This document shows, in pieces, positions 25,622-34,913 of a DNA stretch of 64,000 nucleotides. Origin of the DNA: Sorangium cellulosum So ce56. GTDB taxonomy: Bacteria > Myxococcota_A > Polyangia > Polyangiales > Polyangiaceae. The DNA lies in the NCBI RefSeq assembly GCF_000067165.1, contig NC_010162.1:6145001-6209000 (forward strand), written 5' to 3'. The notes under the pieces were generated by a model that was not told where the DNA came from, searched no databases, and worked only from the letters and a program-made list of their open reading frames with translations. Positions within the stretch are counted from its first letter, which is position 1; the number at the start of each line of letters is the position of its first letter. Made by a program: the position numbers and the translations under genes.

Positions 25622-28531
25622 ATGGAGGATCAGGGCGAGCGGCGGATGGGGGAAACGGCCGGACAACCAGCCTGGGCGACGCGAGCGCCCAGCAGGGGGA
25701 CCGCGCGGATCGACGCGTCGAGCGGGAAGATCCTGCGCGCCAGCAGCTCGCTTTGCCTGCTGCTGGGCTATTCGGAGGGCGAGCTGCTCCAGAAGAAGCT
25801 GTCGGATCTCGCGCTGCCGGAAGACCGCGCGGGCTCGCTGGCCGCGTGGCGCTCGCTGCTCGAAGCCGACGAGGAGGAGCTCACCTTCGAGATGGCCTGC
25901 CGCTGCAAGGACGGCGGCGTCCGCTCGCTCCACGTGACCGGCGTCTTCGTCCGTGACGTCCGGCAGAGGCCGTATCGCGCGGTGGTGTTCGTCGAGGACA
26001 TCACCGAGCCGAGGAACGCGGAGGAGCGGGCGCTCGCCGCGGAGCAGGCGCTGGCGGAGAGCGAGGCCAAGCTGCGGAACATCTTCCACAGCAACATGGC
26101 CCCGATGGCCTTCTGGACGCATGACGGACGCATCATCGAGGCGAACGACGCCTATCTGAAGCTCGTGGGCCACACGCGGGAAGAGGTCGCGGCCGGCCTG
26201 GTCCGCTGGGATGCCGACATGTCGCCGGAGGATCGCGCCGCCGGCGACCGCGCCCTGGCGGAGCTGCGGGCGAGCCGGTGGACGTTCACGCCCTTCGAGA
26301 GGACCTATGTGCTGCGCGACGGCACGCGCATCAAGATGCTGGTGAGCGGCTGTCTGCTGCCCGGTGAGCGGTACGAGGAGGCCGGCTTCGCGATCGTGCT
26401 CGACATGACGGCGCTCCGGCAGACGGAGGCGGCGGTCCAGCGGTGCGAGCAGGTCTTCCGCGCCATCGGTGAATCCATCGACTATGGCCTCTGGGTCAGC
26501 GACCCGGCAGGACAGAACATCTACAGCAGCCACGCGTTCCTCCAGATGGCCGGGATAAAGCAGGAGCAATGCTCGGGTCACGGGTGGATCGAGACGCTGC
26601 ACCCGGACGACCGGCATAAGGTCGCGATCTTCGAGGAGTGCGTGCGGCGGGGTGAGCCGTTCGAGGAGGAGCTCCGTTACGTCAGCCCTGACGGCGTCGT
26701 CCACCCCGTCCTCAACCGGGGCGTCCCGGTCCGCGACGAGCGAGGCGAGATCACCGCCTGGGTCGGCATCTGTCTCGACGTCAGCCGGCTCAAGCGCACG
26801 GAGGACGCGCTGCGCGAGAGCGAGGGCCGGCTCCGCGCGGCGCTCGACGAGGCGCAGCGGGTCATCGCGGAGCGCGGGCGCCTGGAGGACGAGCTCCGCG
26901 CGCGCGAGCGGGAGCTCGCGTCGCTGATGGCGAACTCGCCCGACGTGATCTACCGCCTGGACCTCGACCTGCGCTGCACCTTCATGTCGCCCACCTCGTG
27001 GACGGTGATGGGGTTCCCGCCGGAGCACTACATCGGCAGGACGCCCCGCGAGAACGGGCTCCCGACCGAGGTGATCGAGGTGAGCGAGGCCGTGTGCCAC
27101 GAGGCGCTCGCGACGGCCAGACCGCAGCGGATGGAGTTCAGCCTCGGCGGGCGGCGGTTCCGCGCCCGGATCATCCCCGAGCTCGGGCCCGAGGGCGCCG
27201 TGGACTCGTTCATGGGGATCACCGAGGACGTCACCGCGGAGCGGCTGGCCGAGGAAGAGCGCCAGAAGCTGCTCGAGAGCGAGCGCGCCGCGCGCGACGA
27301 GGCGGAGCGGGTGAGCCGGGTCAAGGACGACTTCGTCGCGACGCTCTCGCACGAGCTGCGCTCGCCCATCAACGCCATCCTCGGCTGGGCGCGCATCCTG
27401 CGGGGCCGGGCGCCCGAGCCGCCGACGCTCGCGCGGGGGCTCGAGGTCATCGAGCGCAACGCGCGCCTCCAGGCCGACATGGTGTCCGAGCTGCTCGACA
27501 TGAGCCGGATCGTCTCGGGGAAGCTGCGGCTCGACGTGCAGCCGGTCGACCTGCCGTCGGTCATCCGGAGCGCGCTCGAGGCGATCCAGCTCGCGGCGGA
27601 GACCAAGGGGATCGCGGTCGCCTCGAGCATCGACCCCGAGGCGAGCTCCCTGAGGGGGGATCCCGCGCGGATCCACCAGGTCGTCTGGAATCTCCTGTCG
27701 AACGCCGTGAAGTTCACGCCCCCGGGCGGGCGGATCGACGTCGCGCTGCGGCGCGCGGGCGCGCACGCCGCGCTGTCGGTGACCGACACCGGGATGGGCA
27801 TCGCCCCGCAGTTCCTCCCCCACCTGTTCGAGCGCTTCCGGCAGGCGGACGCGTCCTCGACGAGGAAGCACGGCGGGCTCGGCATCGGGCTGTCGATCGT
27901 CAAGCACCTGGTCGAGCTGCACGGCGGCACCGTGGAGGTCGCGAGCCAGGGCGAGCATCTGGGCGCGACCTTCACCGTGACGCTGCCGCTCGCCGGCGTC
28001 TCGCAGGAGGCGCCCGACGCGGCGGCGCGCCCCAGCGAGGCGTGCGCCGAGGCGCTGGCCGACTACCCGGGCGCGTCGCTCGCCGGCATGCGGGTGCTGG
28101 TGGTCGACGACCAGCCCGACGCGCGCGAGGTCGCCCAGCGCGTGCTGGAGGAGTGCGAGGCGACGGTCATGACCGCGGGATCCGCCGCCGAGGCGCTGGC
28201 CATCCTTTCGCAGGATCGGCCCGACGTCCTCGTCAGCGACCTCGGGATGCCTGGCGAGGACGGCTTCCAGCTCATCCGCAGGGTGCGGGGCCTCGACGAG
28301 GCGCTCGGCGGGGCGACGCCGGCCGTCGCGCTCAGCGCGCTGGCGCGGGCCGAGGACAAGGCGCGGGCGCTCGGCGCCGGGTACCAGGCGCACGTCGCCA
28401 AGCCCCTGGATCCGGCCGAGCTCGTCGGGGTGATCGTGGCGCTGGCCAAGGATCGGGCGAACCCGACGGACCCGACGAATCCGCCGAGCGAGACGAGCCA
28501 GACGGCTCCGACCGATCGGACGAGCCGATGA
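25622..28531 (+). CDS. Multi-PAS hybrid sensor histidine kinase with C-terminal receiver
   Basis: About 969 aa. Four PAS/PAC modules precede the kinase (PAC signatures VVFVEDITEP, IVLDMTALRQ, WVGICLDVSRL and FMGITEDVTAE). The HisKA H-box is ATLSHELRSP with His577, followed by the HATPase domain (NLLSNAVKF, DTGMGI, GLGIGLSIVKHL) and a receiver domain with phospho-acceptor Asp873 in VSDLGMPG. No transmembrane helix is seen, so a soluble sensor is likely. The tail is a Thr/Pro/Ser low-complexity stretch. No response regulator gene adjoins, so it is an orphan hybrid kinase. Start 25622 or 25646 (both ATG). Confidence 0.9.
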   Translation: MEDQGERRMGETAGQPAWATRAPSRGTARIDASSGKILRASSSLCLLLGYSEGELLQKKLSDLALPEDRAGSLAAWRSLLEADEEELTFEMACRCKDGGVRSLHVTGVFVRDVRQRPYRAVVFVEDITEPRNAEERALAAEQALAESEAKLRNIFHSNMAPMAFWTHDGRIIEANDAYLKLVGHTREEVAAGLVRWDADMSPEDRAAGDRALAELRASRWTFTPFERTYVLRDGTRIKMLVSGCLLPGERYEEAGFAIVLDMTALRQTEAAVQRCEQVFRAIGESIDYGLWVSDPAGQNIYSSHAFLQMAGIKQEQCSGHGWIETLHPDDRHKVAIFEECVRRGEPFEEELRYVSPDGVVHPVLNRGVPVRDERGEITAWVGICLDVSRLKRTEDALRESEGRLRAALDEAQRVIAERGRLEDELRARERELASLMANSPDVIYRLDLDLRCTFMSPTSWTVMGFPPEHYIGRTPRENGLPTEVIEVSEAVCHEALATARPQRMEFSLGGRRFRARIIPELGPEGAVDSFMGITEDVTAERLAEEERQKLLESERAARDEAERVSRVKDDFVATLSHELRSPINAILGWARILRGRAPEPPTLARGLEVIERNARLQADMVSELLDMSRIVSGKLRLDVQPVDLPSVIRSALEAIQLAAETKGIAVASSIDPEASSLRGDPARIHQVVWNLLSNAVKFTPPGGRIDVALRRAGAHAALSVTDTGMGIAPQFLPHLFERFRQADASSTRKHGGLGIGLSIVKHLVELHGGTVEVASQGEHLGATFTVTLPLAGVSQEAPDAAARPSEACAEALADYPGASLAGMRVLVVDDQPDAREVAQRVLEECEATVMTAGSAAEALAILSQDRPDVLVSDLGMPGEDGFQLIRRVRGLDEALGGATPAVALSALARAEDKARALGAGYQAHVAKPLDPAELVGVIVALAKDRANPTDPTNPPSETSQTAPTDRTSR

Positions 28532-28597
28532 GCGGCGGTTGCCCCGGGGGAGCTCCTTGGATTAGGTAGAAGCCTTTACGGCGCCGTCCACGGCGGG

Positions 28598-28939
28598 ATG
28601 GCGAGCACGGCCATGGTCCAACAGATTTCCGTGAAAGATCTCTTTCTGAAGCTGAAGGCGGGCGAGCCCGTGTACCTCCTCGACGTGCGCACGCCCGGCG
28701 AGCACGAGATCGCCGCGCTGCCGGGCAGCACGCTGATCCCGCTGAACGAGCTCGTCGAGCGGGCCGACGAGGTCGCGCCGGGCGAGGGCGCGCTGGTCGT
28801 CGCCTACTGCCACCACGGCGTCCGGAGCCTCTCGGCCGCCGCCCTCCTCGAGAAGCTCGGCCACGAGCGCGTCGCCTCGCTCCAGGGCGGCATCGACGCG
28901 TGGTCGATCCACATCGACGAGAGCGTCCCGCGGTACTGA
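28598..28939 (+). CDS. Rhodanese-like domain protein
   Basis: 113 aa single-domain rhodanese. LLDVRTPGEHEIAALPGS is the family's first signature, and the active-site loop CHHGVRS has Cys71, with the aromatic/Gly pattern LQGGIDAW closing the domain. Sulfur transfer from thiosulfate or persulfide carriers is the usual role. GTG/ATG ambiguity is limited: ATG 28598 has GGCGGG immediately upstream, ATG 28613 is the alternative. Convergent with the small Zn-ribbon gene, 16 bp between stops. Confidence 0.9.
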   Translation: MASTAMVQQISVKDLFLKLKAGEPVYLLDVRTPGEHEIAALPGSTLIPLNELVERADEVAPGEGALVVAYCHHGVRSLSAAALLEKLGHERVASLQGGIDAWSIHIDESVPRY

Positions 28940-28955
28940 TCCCCCATCGACGAGC

Positions 28956-29279
28956 TCAGTTGAGCGAGGCGGCGCCGAGCCGGAAGTAGAGCGATCGGCC
29001 TGCGCCGCACGCGCTGCAGGCGACCTTCGCGACGCGGAGGCGGACGCCGTCGAGCGTCTCGGCAGTGTGGTCTTCCACGCGGAAGGCGCCGCGGCAGCGC
29101 GGGCACGGGATCGACCGGGCGGCGACCTCGACCTGCGAGGCGGCGTCGAGGGGGATGGCGCGCCCGGGGGTGTGGCCCGGCTCGAGCAGCGCGAGCCGCT
29201 CGATATCGCGGGTGAGCTTCGCCGACGTGCGGTCGCCTTCGCGCCGGGCGGCGCGGGCCGAGAGCTTCTTCTTCGCCAT
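28956..29279 (-). CDS. Small Zn-ribbon protein, function unknown
   Basis: 107 aa. A Lys/Arg-rich N-terminus (MAKKKLSARAARR) is followed by CPRC and, 36 residues later, CSAC, together forming a probable four-Cys zinc ribbon. Basic N-terminus plus zinc ribbon suggests nucleic-acid binding, but no family is recognised. It lies 64 bp downstream of the Ser/Thr kinase start region's opposite end and reads toward the rhodanese gene. Confidence 0.6.
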   Translation of the reverse strand: MAKKKLSARAARREGDRTSAKLTRDIERLALLEPGHTPGRAIPLDAASQVEVAARSIPCPRCRGAFRVEDHTAETLDGVRLRVAKVACSACGAGRSLYFRLGAASLN

Positions 29280-29343
29280 GATGCCTGTCCCTGCGGCCCG
29301 CCGGTGTGGAGACGCCGCCCGCGCGGGGAGCGCGAGGCCGGGT

Positions 29344-31665
29344 CTACCGCTTGTCGCGGATCGTCTCCAGGTCCTCGTACACGTCCTCGGCGCCTCCGCC
29401 GTACACGTCGCGCTCTGGCGAGACGGCGCCCGAGCGCGAGGGCGCGAGGGTGCCGGGCCGCCGCACCTTGGGGGGCCGGACCCCTTGCGGGCGGTGTTCG
29501 GGGACCGCTGCGGGGTCGGGCGTCGTGGCGGCAGCGTCGACCGCGGAGGGCGAGTCGGCCCCGGCCGGATCCGCGGGGTGCGAGGGCGCTTCCGGGGCCG
29601 GCGCGACGCCGGAGGGCGCGGGCATGCCGAACGGCGCGGGGCCGGTGGTGCTCGCGAGGGTCATCGGCGCGTCCTGGCCCGCCGGCGACCTGGCGGCGAC
29701 CGGCGCGCTCGAGCTCGCTGTCCAGCGCGCCGCGCCGAGCGCTACCGCGGCGAGGAGAGTTGCGGCGGCCGCGATCCACGCGCCCGCGTTGCGGCGCCAG
29801 CGGAACGCGTGGGAGCGCCACCGCTCGCGGCGCCGTTCGGTCCCTTCGCGCGGGCTCCAGGCGATCTCCTGCCCGTCCGGCTGGGTCAGCGGCACCGCCC
29901 GCTTGCCCGCGCCGAGCTGCTGCGGCGGCGCCCCCCGCTTGCGCGCCATCGTCAGCGTGGGGGAGTCGTCGCGCGCCATCGTCAGCGTCGGGCCTTCTTC
30001 GCCCGCCATCGTGAGCGTCGGGCCTTCTTCGCCCGCCATCGTCAGCGTCGGGCCCTCCTCGCGCGCCATCGTCAGCGTCGGGCCTTCCTCGCGCGCCATC
30101 GTCAGCGTCGGGCCGTCTTCGGGAGCCGTCTTCAGCGCGATGCCGCTGTCCTGCGCCGTCTTCAGCGCGGCGCCGCTGTCCTGCGCCGTCGCCGGCGCGG
30201 GGCCGATGTCCTGCTCCATCTTCAGCGCGGCGCCGCCGCCCTGCGCTGTCGCCAGCACGGAACCGCTGCCTTGCGCCATCTTCAGCGCGAGGCCATCGCT
30301 CCGGGGCATCGTCAGCGTGGGGCCGTCCTCGGCGCTCCCCCCGTGCGAGGACCGGTCGTTCCGCACCATCTTCAGCGTGGGCCTGCTGTCCTGCGCCGGG
30401 GTCGTGGGGCCGCTGCTCCGCGCCAGCGCCAGGGTGGGCCGCTCCGCGACGGCCACGAGGGGGAGCGTGCGACGCTCGCTGGACGGGGCGTCGGCGCTGG
30501 ACGAGGTCGCCGTCGCCGCCGCGGCGCCCTGGCTGGGCAGGGTGGTCACGTGGTCGCCGCCGGGCGAGAGCGCCGTCGAGCAGGGACCTGCCCCGGCTCC
30601 CGCCCCCTTGTCGGCGTCCGGCAGGGTCGACGACGCGCCCCGGCCGTCGTTGGCCGCGGCGGGGAGCGTGCTCGCGACGCCGTCGCCCGAGGGCCCGAGG
30701 GGCCGCGACGACGGGAAGGCCTTGCCCCGGGCGATCGCCTCGATCTGCGCCAGGGCGCGGGCGGAGTGCTCCGAGCCGAACGGCGCGATCTCTCGCGCCA
30801 GATCCGCCACGGTCTGGACGCGCAGCTCCGGCTCTTTCTCGAGGCAGCGCAGGATGATGTCCTCGATCCGGGCCGGCAGATCCATCCGGTGCACCCGCGG
30901 CGGCGTGGGCGCCTGCGTGGCGATGGCGACGAAGAGCGCCGAGATCCTGGACACCTCGAAGGGAAACCGCGCCGTCAGGAGCTGGTAGAGGATGACGCCG
31001 AGCGACCAGATGTCGGTGCGCGCGTCGACGTCTTTCGAGCACCGCACCTGCTCGGGCGACATGTAGCAGGGGGAGCCGAGCATCATCTCCGACGCCGTGA
31101 GCTTGCCGTCGTCCTCGGCGGCGGCCGACTTGGAGAGGCCGAAATCGAGCACCTTGACGATGGGCGCGCCGGTCGCGCCGGTCGTGAGGAAGAGGTTCCC
31201 CGGCTTGAGGTCCCGGTGGACGATGCCGCGCGCGTGCGCCTCCGCGATGGCCTCGCAGCCCTGGATCACGTAATCGACCGCCTCGGACACGGGCAAGGGG
31301 CCGCGCGCCTCGATCTCCCGCTGGAGATCGCGGCCGCGCAGGTACTCCATGACGAGGTAGGGGACGCCGAGATCGCCCGTGCCGACGTCGATGACGCGGG
31401 CGACGTGCTCGCTGCGGATTGCCGCCGCGGCGCGCGCCTCGCGCAGGAACCGGGCGCTCGCGCCGGGCAGCGTCATCGCGCGGGGGAGGAGGAATTTGAC
31501 GGCCACGCGCTGGCGCAGCGAGACGTGCTCGGCGGCGAAGATGACGCCCATGGCGCCCCGGCCGAGGCTGCGCTCGAGGCGGTATTTCTGCGCGAAGACC
31601 TCGCCTATCGCTGGGATGCCCGCCGTTGACGCGGGGGCATCCGGTTCCGATGGCCCGACCTCCAT
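29344..31665 (-). CDS. Ser/Thr protein kinase with decapeptide-repeat linker and one membrane helix
   Basis: 773 aa. Kinase domain at residues about 25-290: GRGAMGVIF, VAVKF, HRDLKPGN (Asp152), DFG, SPEQV and DIWSLGVILYQ, a complete Hanks-type kinase. Residues about 398-577 are roughly seventeen copies of a 10-residue unit of the type EEGPTLTMAR, rich in Thr and possible autophosphorylation targets. Then a basic segment and a single transmembrane helix (WIAAAATLLAAVALGAARW, about 625-650) leading to an extracytoplasmic Pro-rich tail. Signals outside may alter kinase activity. ATG 31665 is 6 bp from a TATAGT box, so the mRNA may have almost no leader. Confidence 0.92.
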   Translation of the reverse strand: MEVGPSEPDAPASTAGIPAIGEVFAQKYRLERSLGRGAMGVIFAAEHVSLRQRVAVKFLLPRAMTLPGASARFLREARAAAAIRSEHVARVIDVGTGDLGVPYLVMEYLRGRDLQREIEARGPLPVSEAVDYVIQGCEAIAEAHARGIVHRDLKPGNLFLTTGATGAPIVKVLDFGLSKSAAAEDDGKLTASEMMLGSPCYMSPEQVRCSKDVDARTDIWSLGVILYQLLTARFPFEVSRISALFVAIATQAPTPPRVHRMDLPARIEDIILRCLEKEPELRVQTVADLAREIAPFGSEHSARALAQIEAIARGKAFPSSRPLGPSGDGVASTLPAAANDGRGASSTLPDADKGAGAGAGPCSTALSPGGDHVTTLPSQGAAAATATSSSADAPSSERRTLPLVAVAERPTLALARSSGPTTPAQDSRPTLKMVRNDRSSHGGSAEDGPTLTMPRSDGLALKMAQGSGSVLATAQGGGAALKMEQDIGPAPATAQDSGAALKTAQDSGIALKTAPEDGPTLTMAREEGPTLTMAREEGPTLTMAGEEGPTLTMAGEEGPTLTMARDDSPTLTMARKRGAPPQQLGAGKRAVPLTQPDGQEIAWSPREGTERRRERWRSHAFRWRRNAGAWIAAAATLLAAVALGAARWTASSSAPVAARSPAGQDAPMTLASTTGPAPFGMPAPSGVAPAPEAPSHPADPAGADSPSAVDAAATTPDPAAVPEHRPQGVRPPKVRRPGTLAPSRSGAVSPERDVYGGGAEDVYEDLETIRDKR
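29941..30470 (-). repeat. 30-bp coding repeat in kinase linker
   Basis: About seventeen units of 30 bp; the five between 29970 and 30120 are nearly identical (cgccatcgtcagcgtcgggc core), while distal ones drift to ALKMAQ or ALKTAQ variants. The gradient suggests expansion from one end. Confidence 0.85.
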
Positions 31666-31670
31666 GCGCA

Positions 31671-31676
31671 CACTAT
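31671..31676 (-). promoter_or_regulatory. Candidate -10 box of the repeat-linker kinase
   Basis: TATAGT on the minus strand, five bases before the kinase ATG, with a poor -35 (GTCAAA) 17 bp upstream next to an A-tract. If used, the transcript would start at or within a few bases of the start codon. The remaining roughly 290 bp of this divergent region show no gene. Confidence 0.35.
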
Positions 31677-31963
31677 AGCCGCGCTCCCGCTTTTTTTGAC
31701 GCGAAGATGCGGGGCGTCGGGGGTGGGGGGCGACCGGATGCGGGGGCAGCGGAACGCGGTCGCGAGGGTCGCCGTAGGCGGGCCGCGCACCTTCCATCAC
31801 TCCCATGGTGGGCGCCGTCGGCCACGCGCGGCTCGCATCACGAGAACGCGCGACGCGACGACGCCGCCCTCGCCAGGCTTGCCCGCGCCCCCTCGCCTGC
31901 GACGCCTTCCCCGCGCCCTCCAGCATTGCGACAGCCCTCTCGCCATGGCACGAGCCCGCCCTC

Positions 31964-34747
31964 ATGCCGACCCGCCCCTTCACCCTGGGCCGCTCCCGCC
32001 CGCTCTCGGGCGATCCCGGCGCCGCCGGCGCGCGCCCGTTCGAGCTCCCGGCGCACCACCTCGTGACCCACGGCGTGGTCGTCGGCATGACCGGCAGCGG
32101 CAAGACCGGCCTCGTCATGGTCCTCGTCGAGGAGGCGCTGCGCTCGGGCGTCCCGGTGCTCATGGTCGACGTGAAGGGCGACCTGCCCAACCTGCTCTTC
32201 ACGTTCCCGGAGCTCTCCGCGGCCGAGTTCGAGCCGTGGATCGACCCCTCGGCGGCCGCGCGCGACGGCCGCTCCACGGCCGACGTCGCCGAGGGGCTCG
32301 CGGCGCGCTGGCGCGACGGCCTCACCTCCTCGGGGCTCGGGCCGGCCGACGTCGCCGCGCTCCGCGCCCGCATGGCCCCGCGCCTGCTGACGCCGGGCAC
32401 CACCGCGGGCGAGCCGGTCCACGTGCTGTCGGCGCTCGAGGCCCGCTCCCCGCTCTGGGACGAGGACGAGGAGGCCGCCCGCGAGGCGCTCTCGGCCTCG
32501 CTGTCGCTCCTGCTCCGGCTCGTCGGCCGCGACCCGGATCCGGCCCGGAGCCGCGAGCACGTGCTGCTCGCGCACCTCGCCGAGCGGCGGCTGCGCGCGC
32601 GGCGGGCCGCGGGGCTCGAGGAGCTGCTCGCGGACCTGGCCGATCCGCCGATCGCCGCCGTGGGCGCCCTCGGCGTCGACGAGTTCTTTGCCCCCAAGGA
32701 GCGCCAGGCGCTCGCCCGCGAGCTCAACACCCTGCTCGCCTCGCCCACGTTCGCCACCTGGCGCAAGGGCGCGCCGCTCGACGTCGCGGCGTGGCTCGCG
32801 CCGCAGGCCGGCAGCGGCGGCGGCAAGACCCCGGCGGTGATCGTCAGCGTCGCGCACCTCGACGACGACGAGCGGCTCCTCGTCCTCGGGCTGCTGTTCG
32901 ATCAGCTGCTCTCGTGGGTGCGCGGCCTCTCGGGCACGAGCGACCTGCGCGCCCTCGTGGTCTTCGACGAGGTCTTCGGCTTCCTGCCGCCGCACCCGGC
33001 GAACCCGCCCACGAAGCGGCCGCTGCTCGCGCTGCTGAAGCAGGCGCGCGCCTTCGGGGTCGGCGTCGTCCTCGCCACGCAGAACCCGATGGACCTCGAC
33101 TACAAGGCGCTCTCGAACGCCGGCGCGTGGTTCGTGGGCCGGCTCCAGACCGACGCCGACCGCGAGCGCGTCGTCGAGGGGCTCTCGGGCGCGGACGGCG
33201 GCGCCGGCGGCGTCGGGGCCGCGGCCCTCTCGGCCACGCTGAAGGCGCTCCCCCCGCGCACGTTCTTCGTGCGCGACGTCCACATGCAGCCGCCGTCGTT
33301 CCTCGCCGAGACGCGCTTCAGCCTGTCGTGGCTGCGTGGCCCGGTCACCCGGCGCGAGATCGGCCGCCTCGTCCGGAGCATCTCCCCTCCCCCGCCCGCG
33401 CCCGATCCGACACACGCTTCTCTCGATTCAAGGTCTGTACATCCAGATCCAAGAGTCAATTCTCTCGATTCAAGGTCTGTACATCCAGATCCAAGAGTCA
33501 ATTCTCTCGATTCAAGGTCTGTACATCCAGATCCAAGAGTCAACGCTATCGATTCTAGGTCTGCACATCCAGATCCCAGAGTTGACTCTCTGGATATCAG
33601 GTCTGGACATCCAGATCCAAGAGTCGATTCTCTCGATTCAAGGTCCGTACATCCAGATCCTAGAGTCGATTCTCTCGATCCCAGGCCTGCATCTCCCGAT
33701 CCGAGGCGCGCTTCGCCCGGTCCGGCGAGCCCCGCCCCGCGCGCGCCCGTGGGCCCGGGCGGGACGGTCGTGCTCGACCCGCGCCACACGCCCGCCGCCC
33801 CGCAGCCCGCGCGGCGCAGCGCGGCTGCTCGAGCGGGCGCCGGCGCCCCCGCGCCCGCACCGCCGCCCCCGGCAGCGACGGCGCCCCCGCCAGCGCCCGA
33901 TGGATGGCGGAGCCTCTACGCGCACGCCCCCGCCGCCGCGCCGGAGGGCTTCCGTTACATCCCCTGGGTTGCTGCCTCCGTGATCGCCCACCTGCGCGAC
34001 ACGAAGCTCGGCGTCGCCCTCAACCGGAGCCAGCTCCTCGCCGCCCCGCTCCTGCCCGACGGCAGGCCGGATCTCTCGCGCGTCGCCCGGCTCGACGCCT
34101 CGCTGCTCGCCACCTCGCCCGCCGCGGGCGCCCGATTCGCCGAGCTGCCCGCCCCGCTCGCGAAGCGCGCCACCGCGCAGGCCGCGGCGCGCGCGCTCCG
34201 GGAGCACGCCTACCGCACGACCGAGGCCGCCGTGGCCGTCCACAAGGAGCTCGGGCTCGCGCAGGACGACGGCGAGCCCCTCGAGGCGTTCGCCGCCCGC
34301 TGCCGCGCCGCCGCGGCCCGGCTCGCCGCCGCCGAGCAGCAGCAGGTCGTCGGCCGGTTCGCGCCCAGGATCGCGCGCCTCGGCGAGCGCATCGCCGCCG
34401 CGAAGGCGCGGTACGGCGAGGCCGAGGCCGAGGTGGCCGCGCTCCCCGGCGCGGTGGGCGCCGCGCTCCTCGGGCTCGTCGCCGGCAGGGACACCGCCCG
34501 GCGCGCCGGGACCCAGCGCGACAAGGCCGCCGCGAAGCTCGAGCGCGCGCGGCAGGAGTGGACCGAGGCGGACGCCGCGCTCCGGGATCTCCACGCCGCG
34601 CAGGCCGCCGAGCTCGCGGCGCTGGAGCAGCTCCCCCTCCGCGCCGGCGAGGGCATCGAGACGAAGCGCCTCGTCCCCAAGAAGAACGACGTCGAGGTCG
34701 CGTTCGTGGCGCTCGCCTGGGCCGCGACGCTCGCCGGCCCCGCGTGA
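31964..34747 (+). CDS. HerA/DUF853-like ATPase with internal minisatellite
   Basis: 927 aa. Walker A GMTGSGKT (residues 41-48) follows the strand VTHGVVVG, then MVDVKGDLPNLL; Walker B is VVFDEVFGFLPP (Asp335), with the sensor segment LATQNPMDLDYKALSN, as in HerA/VirB4-type hexameric translocases and the DUF853 family. Residues about 486-584 are a 14-residue SLDSRSVHPDPRVN repeat, then a Pro/Ala linker, and the C-terminal about 280 residues form Ala/Arg/Glu-rich helices including a coiled coil. It probably moves DNA or protein by ATP hydrolysis, with an unknown partner. No NurA or SIR2 gene adjoins. ATG 31964 is the first start with family-like sequence. Confidence 0.8.
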   Translation: MPTRPFTLGRSRPLSGDPGAAGARPFELPAHHLVTHGVVVGMTGSGKTGLVMVLVEEALRSGVPVLMVDVKGDLPNLLFTFPELSAAEFEPWIDPSAAARDGRSTADVAEGLAARWRDGLTSSGLGPADVAALRARMAPRLLTPGTTAGEPVHVLSALEARSPLWDEDEEAAREALSASLSLLLRLVGRDPDPARSREHVLLAHLAERRLRARRAAGLEELLADLADPPIAAVGALGVDEFFAPKERQALARELNTLLASPTFATWRKGAPLDVAAWLAPQAGSGGGKTPAVIVSVAHLDDDERLLVLGLLFDQLLSWVRGLSGTSDLRALVVFDEVFGFLPPHPANPPTKRPLLALLKQARAFGVGVVLATQNPMDLDYKALSNAGAWFVGRLQTDADRERVVEGLSGADGGAGGVGAAALSATLKALPPRTFFVRDVHMQPPSFLAETRFSLSWLRGPVTRREIGRLVRSISPPPPAPDPTHASLDSRSVHPDPRVNSLDSRSVHPDPRVNSLDSRSVHPDPRVNAIDSRSAHPDPRVDSLDIRSGHPDPRVDSLDSRSVHPDPRVDSLDPRPASPDPRRASPGPASPAPRAPVGPGGTVVLDPRHTPAAPQPARRSAAARAGAGAPAPAPPPPAATAPPPAPDGWRSLYAHAPAAAPEGFRYIPWVAASVIAHLRDTKLGVALNRSQLLAAPLLPDGRPDLSRVARLDASLLATSPAAGARFAELPAPLAKRATAQAAARALREHAYRTTEAAVAVHKELGLAQDDGEPLEAFAARCRAAAARLAAAEQQQVVGRFAPRIARLGERIAAAKARYGEAEAEVAALPGAVGAALLGLVAGRDTARRAGTQRDKAAAKLERARQEWTEADAALRDLHAAQAAELAALEQLPLRAGEGIETKRLVPKKNDVEVAFVALAWAATLAGPA
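33421..33714 (+). repeat. 42-bp tandem repeat, seven copies, inside the HerA-like gene
   Basis: Period exactly 42 bp, with copies starting at 33421, 33463, 33505, 33547, 33589, 33631 and 33673; the first three are almost identical. The unit (tctcgattcaaggtctgtac then atccagatccaagagtcaat plus two bases) is far AT-richer than the surrounding gene, and it lacks stop codons in all three forward frames and at least one reverse frame. Confidence 0.95.
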
Positions 34748-34913
34748 GCCCGCGGCGCTCGAGCCGCGACGCGACGCCCATACCTCCTCCCTCCCGCGAC
34801 GTCGCGGTATCGCTGCCTCCATCGAGGCGCTACGCTCCCCCGCATGCAGCCGATCGGCTCACGTGAGCGACGCCTCGACGGGGAGCCCGCGCGGCTCTGC
34901 CCCAGGTAACGCC

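Noticed and set aside
22144..25956. A 1270-codon plus-strand open frame across the helicase and peptidase genes
   Set aside because: It is a shadow of minus-strand genes in GC-rich DNA; it is Arg/Glu/Leu/Val-rich, lacks domains, and the minus strand encodes clear families.
33421..33714. CRISPR-like array
   Set aside because: Units are contiguous with no spacers, keep the reading frame of a gene, and encode a regular 14-residue repeat.
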